64,000 nt of DNA from Fluviicola sp. (GTDB taxonomy: Bacteria > Bacteroidota > Bacteroidia > Flavobacteriales_D > Crocinitomicaceae), in NCBI GenBank assembly GCA_029866325.1, contig JARWZO010000023.1, forward strand, positions 62,001-126,000, read 5' to 3'. Positions 26,737 to 34,370 of the stretch are shown here, piece by piece (position 1 is the stretch's first letter; every line of letters starts with the position of its first letter). The translations under genes were made by a program, and so were the position numbers. The notes beneath the pieces were generated by a model. The model was not told where the DNA came from. It worked only from the letters and a program-made list of their open reading frames with translations, and did not search any database.

Positions 26737-28134
26737 ATGAGAACCAAATACATTGACCTTATTGATCAAACCTTTGATTTTCCGCAAGATGAATTCAACT
26801 TACGCGAAGACAGGCTGATCTTTCACGGTATCGATTTGATGCGTTTGATTGAAGAGTACGGCACACCGCTGAAATTCAATTACCTTCCACAGGTTTCAAA
26901 CAACATTCAACGCGCCAAGGGCTGGTTTAGGGAAGCCATGAACAACCTGGGGTATTCCGGTTCGTATTTTTATTCTTACTGCACCAAAAGTTCGCATTTT
27001 TCATTCGTGTTGGATGAAGTGCTCAAAAACGATGTACACATTGAAACGTCTTCGGCGTTTGACATCGATATCGTGAACAAACTACTGGAAACAGGTAAAC
27101 TGAAAGAAGGAAGTTTTGTGATCTGCAACGGCTTTAAACCGCCTCAGTATATCAAAAACATCGCAACGCTGATCGATAGCGAGAAGGTGGAAGTGATTCC
27201 GGTGGTGGATAACACAACCGAAATTCACGAAATTCTGGCGGCTTGCGAAAGCAACGATATCAAAATCGGGATTCGGATTGCATCGGAAGAGGAACCGAAA
27301 TTTGAGTTCTATACCTCGCGCCTCGGCATTCGTTACCGCGAAATTGTACCGTTTTACAAAGCGTTTATTCAAGACAATCCGCGGGTGCAGATCAAAATGC
27401 TCCACTTTTTCATCAATACCGGAATCAACGATACCTCGTATTACTGGAATGAACTCACGAAGTGTTTGCGGATTTATTCCGACTTGAAAAAAGTGTGTCC
27501 GACGCTCGATTCATTGAACATTGGCGGTGGATTCCCGATTAAAAAATCATTGGCCTTCGATTTTGATTATGCTTACATGGTGCGTGAAATCCTGATGCAG
27601 GTAAAACGCGTTTGTACCGACAACGATATTCCGGAGCCGAATATTTTCACCGAATTCGGATCGTTTACCGTAGGTGAAAGCGGTGGCGCTATTTTCAATG
27701 TCTTGCATCAGAAACAGCAAAACGACCGTGAAAAGTGGAACATGATCGATAGTTCGTTTATGACCAATCTTCCGGATACTTGGGCGATCAATCAACGCTT
27801 CATCATGTTACCGATCAATCGCTGGAACGACGATTACGAACGTGTGCTTTTAGGCGGATTGACGTGCGACAGCGACGATTATTACAACTCCGAGCAACAT
27901 TCCAATGCGATTTACCTCCCTAAGTTTGATAAAAACAACCCGCTTTTTATCGGCTTTTTCAACACAGGCGCTTATCAGGAAACAATCGGAGGGTTCGGTG
28001 GACTCAAACACTGCCTTATTCCGGAGCCAAAACACGTGTTGATTCGCAGAGATGATCAAGGAAAAATCCAAACCGAGCTGTTTTCAGAGGAACAGACCGC
28101 GCAAGACTACCTGCGAATCCTTGGCTATCAGTGA
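26737..28134 (+). CDS. speA: Arginine decarboxylase (fold III, PLP-dependent)
   Basis: 465 residues, about the length of the flavobacterial biosynthetic arginine decarboxylase family and much shorter than E. coli SpeA. Converts arginine to agmatine for polyamine synthesis. Seen: the PLP-lysine region FYSYCTKSSHF near residues 78-88, HIETSSAFDIDI, the Gly-rich phosphate loop LNIGGGFPIKKS near 260, and the C-terminal LGGLTCDSDDYY carrying the CxxxD-type active-site cysteine of fold III decarboxylases. Substrate choice (arginine versus diaminopimelate or ornithine) is from overall family resemblance. Own promoter box at 26675-26682. Confidence 0.8.
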   Translation: MRTKYIDLIDQTFDFPQDEFNLREDRLIFHGIDLMRLIEEYGTPLKFNYLPQVSNNIQRAKGWFREAMNNLGYSGSYFYSYCTKSSHFSFVLDEVLKNDVHIETSSAFDIDIVNKLLETGKLKEGSFVICNGFKPPQYIKNIATLIDSEKVEVIPVVDNTTEIHEILAACESNDIKIGIRIASEEEPKFEFYTSRLGIRYREIVPFYKAFIQDNPRVQIKMLHFFINTGINDTSYYWNELTKCLRIYSDLKKVCPTLDSLNIGGGFPIKKSLAFDFDYAYMVREILMQVKRVCTDNDIPEPNIFTEFGSFTVGESGGAIFNVLHQKQQNDREKWNMIDSSFMTNLPDTWAINQRFIMLPINRWNDDYERVLLGGLTCDSDDYYNSEQHSNAIYLPKFDKNNPLFIGFFNTGAYQETIGGFGGLKHCLIPEPKHVLIRRDDQGKIQTELFSEEQTAQDYLRILGYQ

Positions 28135-28193
28135 GATTCTAATTTAGTTAATAAATTATTCACAATTTCTACAAGGAAACGTAAAGAAAGAAC

Positions 28194-28201
28194 TACTTTT
28201 G
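28194..28201 (+). promoter_or_regulatory. -7 promoter box for the small unknown gene at 28229
   Basis: TACTTTTG is a full -7 match 27 nt before the ATG at 28229. It overlaps the upstream TTG that would otherwise open the frame, which favours the ATG start. Confidence 0.55.
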
Positions 28202-28228
28202 GCATCCCTGTTACAAATTGCCACTGGC

Positions 28229-28606
28229 ATGACAACGCATATAAAAACAATATACACACCTGAGAAATCGGCCTTCGCTGCAGACATGCGCAATTGGTTG
28301 GTTGATCGCGGATTTACGGTTGAATCGTTTGACGAATCAATGGATGTAGTGGAACGCATTGACGCAGTCGTTATTTTCCACGAAAACCACAATTTCGACA
28401 AGCATGTTGCTGAATTGCGCGATCTTTTTGACAAACGTCAGGTGGCCATGCACAAGATTGACATGAGCGGAACCATGAACGTGGCTATCTCTCATCTCTC
28501 GCTTTTCTTCGAACGCACACAATGCACACATGTATTATTTCTCGGTTCGGAAGGCTTGAAGGACAATCCGAAAATGGAGTTGTTCAAGGAGAAGTGGAAC
28601 CTCTAA
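28229..28606 (+). CDS. Conserved hypothetical protein
   Basis: 125 residues from the ATG at 28229 (MTTHIKTIYTPEKSAFAAD). No signal peptide or membrane segment. The predicted alternation of beta strands and helices (DAVVIFHENHNFDKHVAELRDLF; THVLFLGSEGLKDNP) suggests a small Rossmann-like or flavodoxin-like fold. No catalytic motif is recognised. Not known to me by function. It is monocistronic, with its own -7 box, and sits between arginine decarboxylase and an R3 element. Confidence 0.6.
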   Translation: MTTHIKTIYTPEKSAFAADMRNWLVDRGFTVESFDESMDVVERIDAVVIFHENHNFDKHVAELRDLFDKRQVAMHKIDMSGTMNVAISHLSLFFERTQCTHVLFLGSEGLKDNPKMELFKEKWNL

Positions 28607-28610
28607 AATG

Positions 28611-28760
28611 ATTTTGAATGCTTGATGTTGGATTTTTGATGAGACTTGCCTCTTAACTTAAGTTCAAACTTCTATCAAGAAATTAATTGCAGGACGTAAA
28701 TTTTTTATTTTACCTGAAATTTCATCAAACATTCAACATCCAAAATCAAACATTCAAAAT
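28611..28760. repeat. Inverted-repeat element family R3, copy 2
   Basis: 150 bp with ends ATTTTGAATGYTTGAT inverted (28611-28626 and 28745-28760, one mismatch) and an exact GATGTTGGATTTTTGATG at 28624-28641. The interior CCTCTTAACTTAAGTTC resembles copy 3 in reverse orientation. Confidence 0.65.
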
Positions 28761-28819
28761 TTTTCAGGTAAAGGATAAGGGTTCTCCCTTCGTTAGTTGT
28801 CTTATGATAAATTGGTATC

Positions 28820-29677
28820 ATGATAACACATTTACAAACTCCGAAATTTTCAGTTCACTCCATTATTTTTATCCTTCTTGCAATTGCTGCCTTATGCGCA
28901 AATACGGCATTTTCGCAACAAGAAAAGCACGGAGACGATCATCCTGATGTCACGCTCAACATAAACACCGGGCTTGGCATGTGCGATTTTGATATCTCTC
29001 CTTTGTTGACCCAACAAGAATGGGCAAGAGCAACCAAAGAAGTAGGAAACGCCATCTATCTTGAACCATTGGCAGCAGCTCAACCACTTGGAAAAGGAAA
29101 CTGGGCGTTAAACCTCGAAAACAACTCGTTTCATGTTGATCAAGAAAGCGGTGCCTGGAACAATACCTTTCATCATCCTGATTCAACACATTACCTCACC
29201 GGTTCAAGCGGACGGCTTTCCGTTCCCGGAATTCGTTTTCGGATGGGAATTTCAGAGCGTTGGGACGCAGGAATTTATTACACATCAGCCAAACCGTTTG
29301 GCGCCAATTACGGGTTCCTCGGGTTCGAAACCAAGTATGTGCTGCTGAACGATACTGAAAAAGGTTGGGCAGTTGCAGCGCGCGCCAGCTATGCAATGGA
29401 TGCCAATATTAAGGATTTTAATATCTCGTCTACCGGATTGGAAGTGTTGGGTAGTAAAAAGTTATTCGGCGTGCTTATGCCTTATGCCGGATTGGCTACC
29501 AATTGGAATCACAGTAGAGAAATCACTTCGGATGTTGATTTAATGAACGAAAACAGTTTTGCCTTGCGGGGAATTGTAGGTCTTGAGTTTCGCTGGAAGT
29601 TTGTGAATCTGGGGTATGAATGTCAGATCGGTGACGGAATGACACAGCGGTCGTTGAAGTTTGGGGTCGTTTTTTAA
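28820..29677 (+). CDS. Probable outer-membrane beta-barrel protein
   Basis: 285 residues. Signal sequence (MITHLQTPKFSVHSIIFILLAIAALCANTAFSQ), then alternating amphipathic beta strands (RFRMGISERWDAGIYYTSA; GWAVAARASYAM; ALRGIVGLEFRWKFVNLGYECQIG) ending in a C-terminal phenylalanine. Both features are typical of outer-membrane barrels. A His/Asp-rich stretch (EKHGDDHPDV) follows the signal peptide. No specific transport or enzyme motif. Ends 6 bp before the R3 element that separates it from a convergent gene. Confidence 0.65.
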   Translation: MITHLQTPKFSVHSIIFILLAIAALCANTAFSQQEKHGDDHPDVTLNINTGLGMCDFDISPLLTQQEWARATKEVGNAIYLEPLAAAQPLGKGNWALNLENNSFHVDQESGAWNNTFHHPDSTHYLTGSSGRLSVPGIRFRMGISERWDAGIYYTSAKPFGANYGFLGFETKYVLLNDTEKGWAVAARASYAMDANIKDFNISSTGLEVLGSKKLFGVLMPYAGLATNWNHSREITSDVDLMNENSFALRGIVGLEFRWKFVNLGYECQIGDGMTQRSLKFGVVF

Positions 29678-29682
29678 TGTTG

Positions 29683-29809
29683 AATGCTTGATTTTTGATG
29701 CTTGATGAGATCTCGATAAAATCAAAACTCTCGGAAACTTTATTTAGAACGTTGAAGTTAAGTTAAGAGGGGAATCTCATCAAAAATCCAACATCAAAAA
29801 TCAAGCATT
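29683..29809. repeat. Inverted-repeat element family R3, copy 3 (bidirectional terminator position)
   Basis: Perfect 18-bp inverted repeat AATGCTTGATTTTTGATG (29683-29700) with CATCAAAAATCAAGCATT (29792-29809), and an exact R3 18-mer in reverse at 29778-29795. It lies precisely between the stops of convergent genes (29677 and 29812), so it could end transcription on both sides. Confidence 0.7.
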
Positions 29810-29811
29810 AT

Positions 29812-31644
29812 TTAAATGTCATCTTCCACCGCCGCATCACCACGCAAGGTACGGAAGCGTTTTCTTGCTTCAACTGTAAGGAGGCTTCCTTTGAATTCGA
29901 ATAAAATCTTTTTGTAGTATTCGGCTGCTTTCTCCGGATTGTTTAAGTGTTTCTCATAGATTTCACCCAATTGGAAAACTGCGTCATCGGCCAAAATATC
30001 TTCGCCGTGTTGTGAAACGATTTTTTCGAGATAACCCACAGCATCTTCCCATTTGCCTTGTTGCTGCATAGCTTGTGCTTTACGGAGGTAAATCTCGTCA
30101 GCTAGCCCATGGTAAGGAAATGCCTCATTGATCGTGTCATAGAGCTTAAACGCAGCCGCGAATTGGTGTTGTTCGAGCAACAAATCTGCTTTGGCAAACA
30201 AGTTCATAGCCGTATAGTTGCTATCGAGCCCCAAATTGTCGGTGATGAGGATAGATAGTTTCATGGCGTCATTGGCAATCAGTTTGGAAGTCGATTGTTT
30301 CAATACATCCAATTGCGATTGCGCAAATAGAAAATCGCCGTCGTAGTAGAAAATACGCGCATTTTTGAATTTCGCTTCGTGGCCTACGGTTTCGTATTTA
30401 AACTCTTTGTCGATCTGCATGTAGTATAACGAAGCCTGCCAAATATCATTTTGCAACACCAATACATCTGCCAAACTCATTTTGACTTCGGCCTTTTGCA
30501 TATCAGTTAAGCCCGGCATTGCCAAACAACTGTCGAGCAATTGAGCTGCTGAAGTTGCATCGTTGCCATAATACGCCTGAATGATGGCCAACTCGCGGGC
30601 TATACGAACCGAATTGCGGTTCCAGCCAATGATTTTTAGTGCCGCTCTGTATTCGATAACTGCAGCGGTGATATCCGCTTCGTTGAAGCTTTTCTCGTAC
30701 GTAATTTCTCTGAAACGCACGTTGAGCAAAGAACTGTAAGCACGGTAAAAATTAGGTTCGGCCTCACCCAACTCAATGACGTATTTGTAAGCGTTGCGTG
30801 CTGTGGCATAATCGCTGTTTTGGAGGCAGGTTTCGCCGAGTTCCATCACACGATTTCCTTGACCCTTTTCGCGCTTGTCTAATGCCTGAGCTTGCACCAA
30901 CGCACTTTTGAATTCCTTTTTCTGAATGAACAACCAAATCAACATCTCTGCGTAAATGGTTTCGCCGGGTTTTTTCTGAATACGTTGTAATAATTTGTCT
31001 TTGAGTTTGCCGTAGATTCCCGATTCATCGTTCACGAAATCAATTTGTTTTGACAAACTGGCTTCAATGCCGCTACGGTAGTTTGGAAATTCATCCAACA
31101 TGGCAAAATATTCGTCCACCATATCGTCTGTGCGACCTAACAAACCATAAACTTCGGCAAACTGCAATTGCAGCGGATAGCTTTTTTTGAGTTCTTTTCT
31201 GCCTGCTTCCAGAGTTTTCAGAGCTGTTTCGGTTTTTCCCTTTTTGCGGAAAACATCGTACAACTCTACCACCTGATAACCACTTGTAGAAGCTGTCTTT
31301 ATGAGTTCATTGTACAATTTATTGGCTTGATCAACGCGTTCGGTACGTTCGTAAAATTCACCCAATAAAATAGGCATTTCCATGTCGGCCGGAAATTGTG
31401 TTCTAGCTCTCTTGAATATTTTTTCGGCTTCTTTGAGGTTATCTGTTTTCTCCAGACATTCGGCATAGCGCAATAAATCAAACTTGGTACTTTGTTTATT
31501 GACGAGTTTCTCGAAATACTCCAATGCTTTCGCGTATTCGCCGTTGTTGTAGTAAAGATTGGCTAATTGTTGGTCGGTACTTTCTTGCGCTGAAGCTGAA
31601 AAAGCACTAAAAACAACTAGACATAAAACGATGAAAGACTTCAT
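29812..31644 (-). CDS. Secreted tetratricopeptide-repeat protein
   Basis: 610 residues. Signal peptide (MKSFIVLCLVVFSAFSASAQ), then TPR-type helical repeats throughout (LANLYYNNGEYAKALEYFEKL; ADMEMPILLGEFYERTERVDQANKLYNEL; DDAVFQLGEIYEKHLNNPEKAAEYYKKI). Predicted periplasmic scaffold protein; no enzymatic domain. Its ATG overlaps the stop of the upstream lipoprotein gene by 4 bp, so the two are translated together and likely act together at the envelope (inference). Confidence 0.8.
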   Translation of the reverse strand: MKSFIVLCLVVFSAFSASAQESTDQQLANLYYNNGEYAKALEYFEKLVNKQSTKFDLLRYAECLEKTDNLKEAEKIFKRARTQFPADMEMPILLGEFYERTERVDQANKLYNELIKTASTSGYQVVELYDVFRKKGKTETALKTLEAGRKELKKSYPLQLQFAEVYGLLGRTDDMVDEYFAMLDEFPNYRSGIEASLSKQIDFVNDESGIYGKLKDKLLQRIQKKPGETIYAEMLIWLFIQKKEFKSALVQAQALDKREKGQGNRVMELGETCLQNSDYATARNAYKYVIELGEAEPNFYRAYSSLLNVRFREITYEKSFNEADITAAVIEYRAALKIIGWNRNSVRIARELAIIQAYYGNDATSAAQLLDSCLAMPGLTDMQKAEVKMSLADVLVLQNDIWQASLYYMQIDKEFKYETVGHEAKFKNARIFYYDGDFLFAQSQLDVLKQSTSKLIANDAMKLSILITDNLGLDSNYTAMNLFAKADLLLEQHQFAAAFKLYDTINEAFPYHGLADEIYLRKAQAMQQQGKWEDAVGYLEKIVSQHGEDILADDAVFQLGEIYEKHLNNPEKAAEYYKKILFEFKGSLLTVEARKRFRTLRGDAAVEDDI

Positions 31645-32189
31645 GGTATTGAAGGTACATTTTGAGTTAGATAACGTTCGAGTTCAGGTTGAAATTGTTC
31701 AATAGCTGATTTAGCTTTCTCGAATCTACGCTTTAATTCGATACTATGGTTGCGAATCTTTGTTAATTCGCGGGTTTCGGTCTTGATATTCTTCTCGTAA
31801 TCGACCCGGTCACCCGAACCGTATTCAATGTCTCTTTTGAGTAATCGGATTCGCTCGGTTTCAAGTTTGTTTCCCAGTTTACAAAGATCGATTTCGTTTT
31901 CGAGTGTTTTAAGATCCATATAGGCTAGGTAATATCTTTCGAGCATGCGCGCAAACTCCAAATCAAGCGTGTCTTTTCCAAAGGATTGTTTCATTAATTC
32001 CAATCCTTCAATTGATTGCACCAACAACGCTTCCAGTTCACTTATGTTGATCTTTTTCAAATCAAACGTGATTGAATCGGAAGTCCGTTTCAGTTGGTCT
32101 AAATCAGCAATGTATTGGGCTTTTTTGCCCGAACACGCTGCTGAGAGCACGAATATCAATCCTAAGAAACAAACGGAAAACCACTTCAT
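31641..32189 (-). CDS. Coiled-coil lipoprotein of unknown function
   Basis: 182 residues from the ATG at 32189 (MKWFSVCFLGLIFVLSAAC). The lipobox SAAC puts the lipidated cysteine at residue 19; a TTG two codons upstream opens the same frame but is unlikely. The mature part is almost entirely charged helix with heptad-like Leu/Ile spacing (QLKRTSDSITFDLKKINISELEALL; ELKRRFEKAKSAIEQF), suggesting coiled coils. No catalytic motif. It overlaps the TPR gene by 4 bp; serS lies upstream past a 60-bp palindrome. Confidence 0.7.
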   Translation of the reverse strand: MKWFSVCFLGLIFVLSAACSGKKAQYIADLDQLKRTSDSITFDLKKINISELEALLVQSIEGLELMKQSFGKDTLDLEFARMLERYYLAYMDLKTLENEIDLCKLGNKLETERIRLLKRDIEYGSGDRVDYEKNIKTETRELTKIRNHSIELKRRFEKAKSAIEQFQPELERYLTQNVPSIP

Positions 32190-32202
32190 ATCCAAATTTA
32201 AT

Positions 32203-32262
32203 GATTTTTTGATTTGTAGTAAGGGCAGGTCGCGACCTGTCCCAACAACAAATCAAAAAATC
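32203..32262 (-). terminator. 60-bp near-perfect palindrome after serS
   Basis: Exactly symmetric about 32232/32233, with 26 of 30 positions paired. The outer arms are GATTTTTTGATTTGT / ACAAATCAAAAAATC and the centre is AGGTCGCGACCT. It begins at the last bases of the serS stop codon and ends 13 bp before the lipoprotein ATG, so it probably ends or attenuates serS transcription. It could also be a mobile palindromic repeat. Confidence 0.6.
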
Positions 32263-33532
32263 AATTAATAACCTTGAAACCAGTGTATTTGTGCAAACAT
32301 TCCGGAATTTCAATTCCTTCGGGTGTTTGGTGATTTTCCATCAACGCAGCCATGATTCGTGGTAACGCCAGCGCACTTCCGTTGAGGGTATGAACCAATT
32401 GGTTTTTCTTATCAGCTGTTTTGAAACGCAACTTCAAGCGATTTGCCTGAAAAGTGTCGAAACGTGAGCAAGAACTCACTTCGAGCCATTTTTCTTGTGC
32501 GGCAGAATACACTTCGAAATCGTAGGTCATAGCCGAAGCAAAGCCTGTATCTCCTCCACACAAACGTAAAACGCGGTAATGTAAGCCCAATTTTGCCAAT
32601 AAACCTTTCACATGATCGATCATCTCAGTGAGCGCTTTGTCGGTATTAGTTGGGTGTTCGATGCGTACAATTTCTACTTTATCAAACTGATGCAAACGAT
32701 TCAATCCACGCACGTGCGCTCCGTAACTTCCTGCTTCTCTGCGGAAACATGGCGTGTAACCAGTCAATTTGATGGAGAAACTCTCGTCAGGCAACAGCAC
32801 ATCGCGGTAAATATTGGTCAATGGCACTTCCGCTGTTGGAATCATGTACAAATCGTCTTCGGGAATGTAGTACATCTGACCTTCTTTATCGGGCAACTGA
32901 CCTGTTCCATAAGCACTCGCTTCGTTCACCACGTGAGGCACAATGAATTCTTCGTAACCGGCTTTTTCGGCTTCATCCAGAAAAAACTGAATGAGTGCGC
33001 GTTGCAATTTGGCACCTTTTCCGCGGTAAATCGGGAAACCTGCTCCTGTTACTTTTACACCCAGTTCAAAGTCAATAAGGTTGTATTGTTTGGTCAATTC
33101 CCAGTGCGGAACAGCGCCTTCATGTAACGGTTTGCGCGTACCCACTTCTTCAACCGTTTCGTTGTCTTCTTCGTTTTTACCTGCTTTCACCAGCGCATTC
33201 GGTACGTTTGGAATCTGGTACAGCAATTCGGTAATGGCTGCTTCCAACTCATCGACCTGTGTTTTCAGCGACGATTCTTCTTGTTTTAATTCGGAAGTTT
33301 TTGTTTTGGCAGCTTCTGCTTCGGCAGCTTTCCCTTGACGGAACAAGTCACCGATTTCTTTGGCGATTTTATTCAATTCAGAAGCAATTGATTCCATGCT
33401 TGTTTTAGCAGCACGCCACTGCTGATCTTTTTCCAAAACGGCATCGATGGTTTCCGTAACGTCGATGTTGCGTTTCTTCAATCCTTCTATAATTTCGTTC
33501 CGCTCTGCGCGGATGCGTGTCATTTCTAGCAT
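32261..33532 (-). CDS. serS: Seryl-tRNA synthetase
   Basis: 423 residues, normal for bacterial SerRS. Charges tRNA-Ser (and tRNA-Sec where present). The N-terminal long antiparallel coiled-coil arm (residues about 1-100, rich in Lys, Glu and Ala) is followed by the class II catalytic core. Motif 2 is CFRREAGSYGAHVRGLNRLHQFDKVE and motif 3 is NGSALALPRIMAALMENHQ near residues 383-401. Stands downstream of rpmA on the same strand, with a terminator between them. Confidence 0.97.
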   Translation of the reverse strand: MLEMTRIRAERNEIIEGLKKRNIDVTETIDAVLEKDQQWRAAKTSMESIASELNKIAKEIGDLFRQGKAAEAEAAKTKTSELKQEESSLKTQVDELEAAITELLYQIPNVPNALVKAGKNEEDNETVEEVGTRKPLHEGAVPHWELTKQYNLIDFELGVKVTGAGFPIYRGKGAKLQRALIQFFLDEAEKAGYEEFIVPHVVNEASAYGTGQLPDKEGQMYYIPEDDLYMIPTAEVPLTNIYRDVLLPDESFSIKLTGYTPCFRREAGSYGAHVRGLNRLHQFDKVEIVRIEHPTNTDKALTEMIDHVKGLLAKLGLHYRVLRLCGGDTGFASAMTYDFEVYSAAQEKWLEVSSCSRFDTFQANRLKLRFKTADKKNQLVHTLNGSALALPRIMAALMENHQTPEGIEIPECLHKYTGFKVIN

Positions 33533-33591
33533 AACAAAAACTTTTAATAGTCAATCGGGATTCCGTTGGTTTCCGAAATTCAGCCCGAAAA

Positions 33592-33623
33592 TAAAAAAAG
33601 GCGAACAACTAATGCTGTTCGCC
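33592..33623 (-). terminator. Intrinsic terminator after rpmA
   Basis: Read on the minus strand, GGCGAACA and TGTTCGCC pair (33600-33607 with 33616-33623) around an 8-nt loop and are followed by a T-run. It ends the rplU-rpmA transcript. Confidence 0.9.
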
Positions 33624-33646
33624 TATTCTAAATTATTTCAATTCAA

Positions 33647-33916
33647 TTAAGCCTCAGCAGTTTCAAATGGAACTACCGATACAAACGAACGATTATCTTT
33701 TTTCTTACGGAATTCAACCAAACCGTCAGTCAAAGCAAACAATGTGTGGTCTTTTCCAATACCTACATTGTTTCCAGGGTGGTGTTGAGTACCACGTTGA
33801 CGAACAATAATGTTACCGGAAATAGCAGATTGTCCGCCGAAGATTTTAACTCCCAAACGTTTGCTTTCCGATTCACGACCGTTTTTGGAACTACCGACTC
33901 CTTTTTTATGTGCCAT
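33647..33916 (-). CDS. rpmA: 50S ribosomal protein L27
   Basis: 89 residues beginning [16 protein letters not shown], the conserved N-terminus that reaches the peptidyl-transferase centre, followed by [10 protein letters not shown] and [15 protein letters not shown]. There is no N-terminal pro-extension of the Staphylococcus type. Second gene of the rplU-rpmA operon, 44 bp after rplU. Confidence 0.97.
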   Translation of the reverse strand: MAHKKGVGSSKNGRESESKRLGVKIFGGQSAISGNIIVRQRGTQHHPGNNVGIGKDHTLFALTDGLVEFRKKKDNRSFVSVVPFETAEA

Positions 33917-33960
33917 GTTCTTTTATTTTTATCCTGTCGGTCTAAACCAACCAGGAAGAT

Positions 33961-34272
33961 TTATCCTTTAATACCTGTAATTGTCAAACTTGTAAATGAT
34001 TGACGGTGACCGTTTTGTTTTTGGTAACCTTTTCTGCGTTTTTTGTGGAAAACGATTACAGTTTCACCTTTCACATGTCCATTTACTTCTGCGGAAACCG
34101 AAGCTCCATCTATAGCCGGGGCGCCAATTGTCACTTTTCCTCCGTTGTCTACCAACATCACACGATCAAAATCAAGTTTTGCTCCTGCTTCGGCGTTCAA
34201 ACGGTGTACATAGATCTTTTGGTCTTTTTGCACTTTGAATTGCTGCCCTGCTATCTCTACTATTGCGTACAT
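33961..34272 (-). CDS. rplU: 50S ribosomal protein L21
   Basis: 103 residues from the ATG at 34272 ([18 protein letters not shown]), the universal L21 N-terminus. The open frame runs 14 codons further upstream but crosses the promoter at 34303-34310, so the later ATG is right. The C-terminal signature [17 protein letters not shown] is present. Confidence 0.97.
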   Translation of the reverse strand: MYAIVEIAGQQFKVQKDQKIYVHRLNAEAGAKLDFDRVMLVDNGGKVTIGAPAIDGASVSAEVNGHVKGETVIVFHKKRRKGYQKQNGHRQSFTSLTITGIKG

Positions 34273-34302
34273 AACAGTTATTTTAATTATTAAATTGGAG
34301 GG

Positions 34303-34331
34303 CAAAGATAGCAATCTTTTTCAACAATCAA
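34303..34331 (-). promoter_or_regulatory. Complete Bacteroidota promoter of rplU-rpmA
   Basis: On the minus strand, TTG (34329-34331), an 18-nt spacer, then TATCTTTG (34303-34310). This matches the TTG-N17-23-TAnnTTTG pattern of the Bacteroidota primary sigma factor. The expected transcript start is about 25 nt before the rplU ATG. It is the clearest two-part promoter in the window. Confidence 0.75.
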
Positions 34332-34370
34332 TGTTGATAACCTAAAAATTTGCACTCGCTCATTGCTTTT

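Noticed and set aside
26553-26756. 67-codon frame before arginine decarboxylase
   Set aside because: It begins in the right arm of the R4 inverted repeat, spans the promoter box and runs into the next gene; no family resemblance.
28687-28947. 86-codon frame overlapping the start of the beta-barrel gene
   Set aside because: It runs through the right arm of an R3 element and into the signal peptide of the real gene in another frame.
32261-33532. T-box or other tRNA-sensing leader for serS
   Set aside because: The upstream 60 bp to the rpmA terminator hold no recognisable structured leader.
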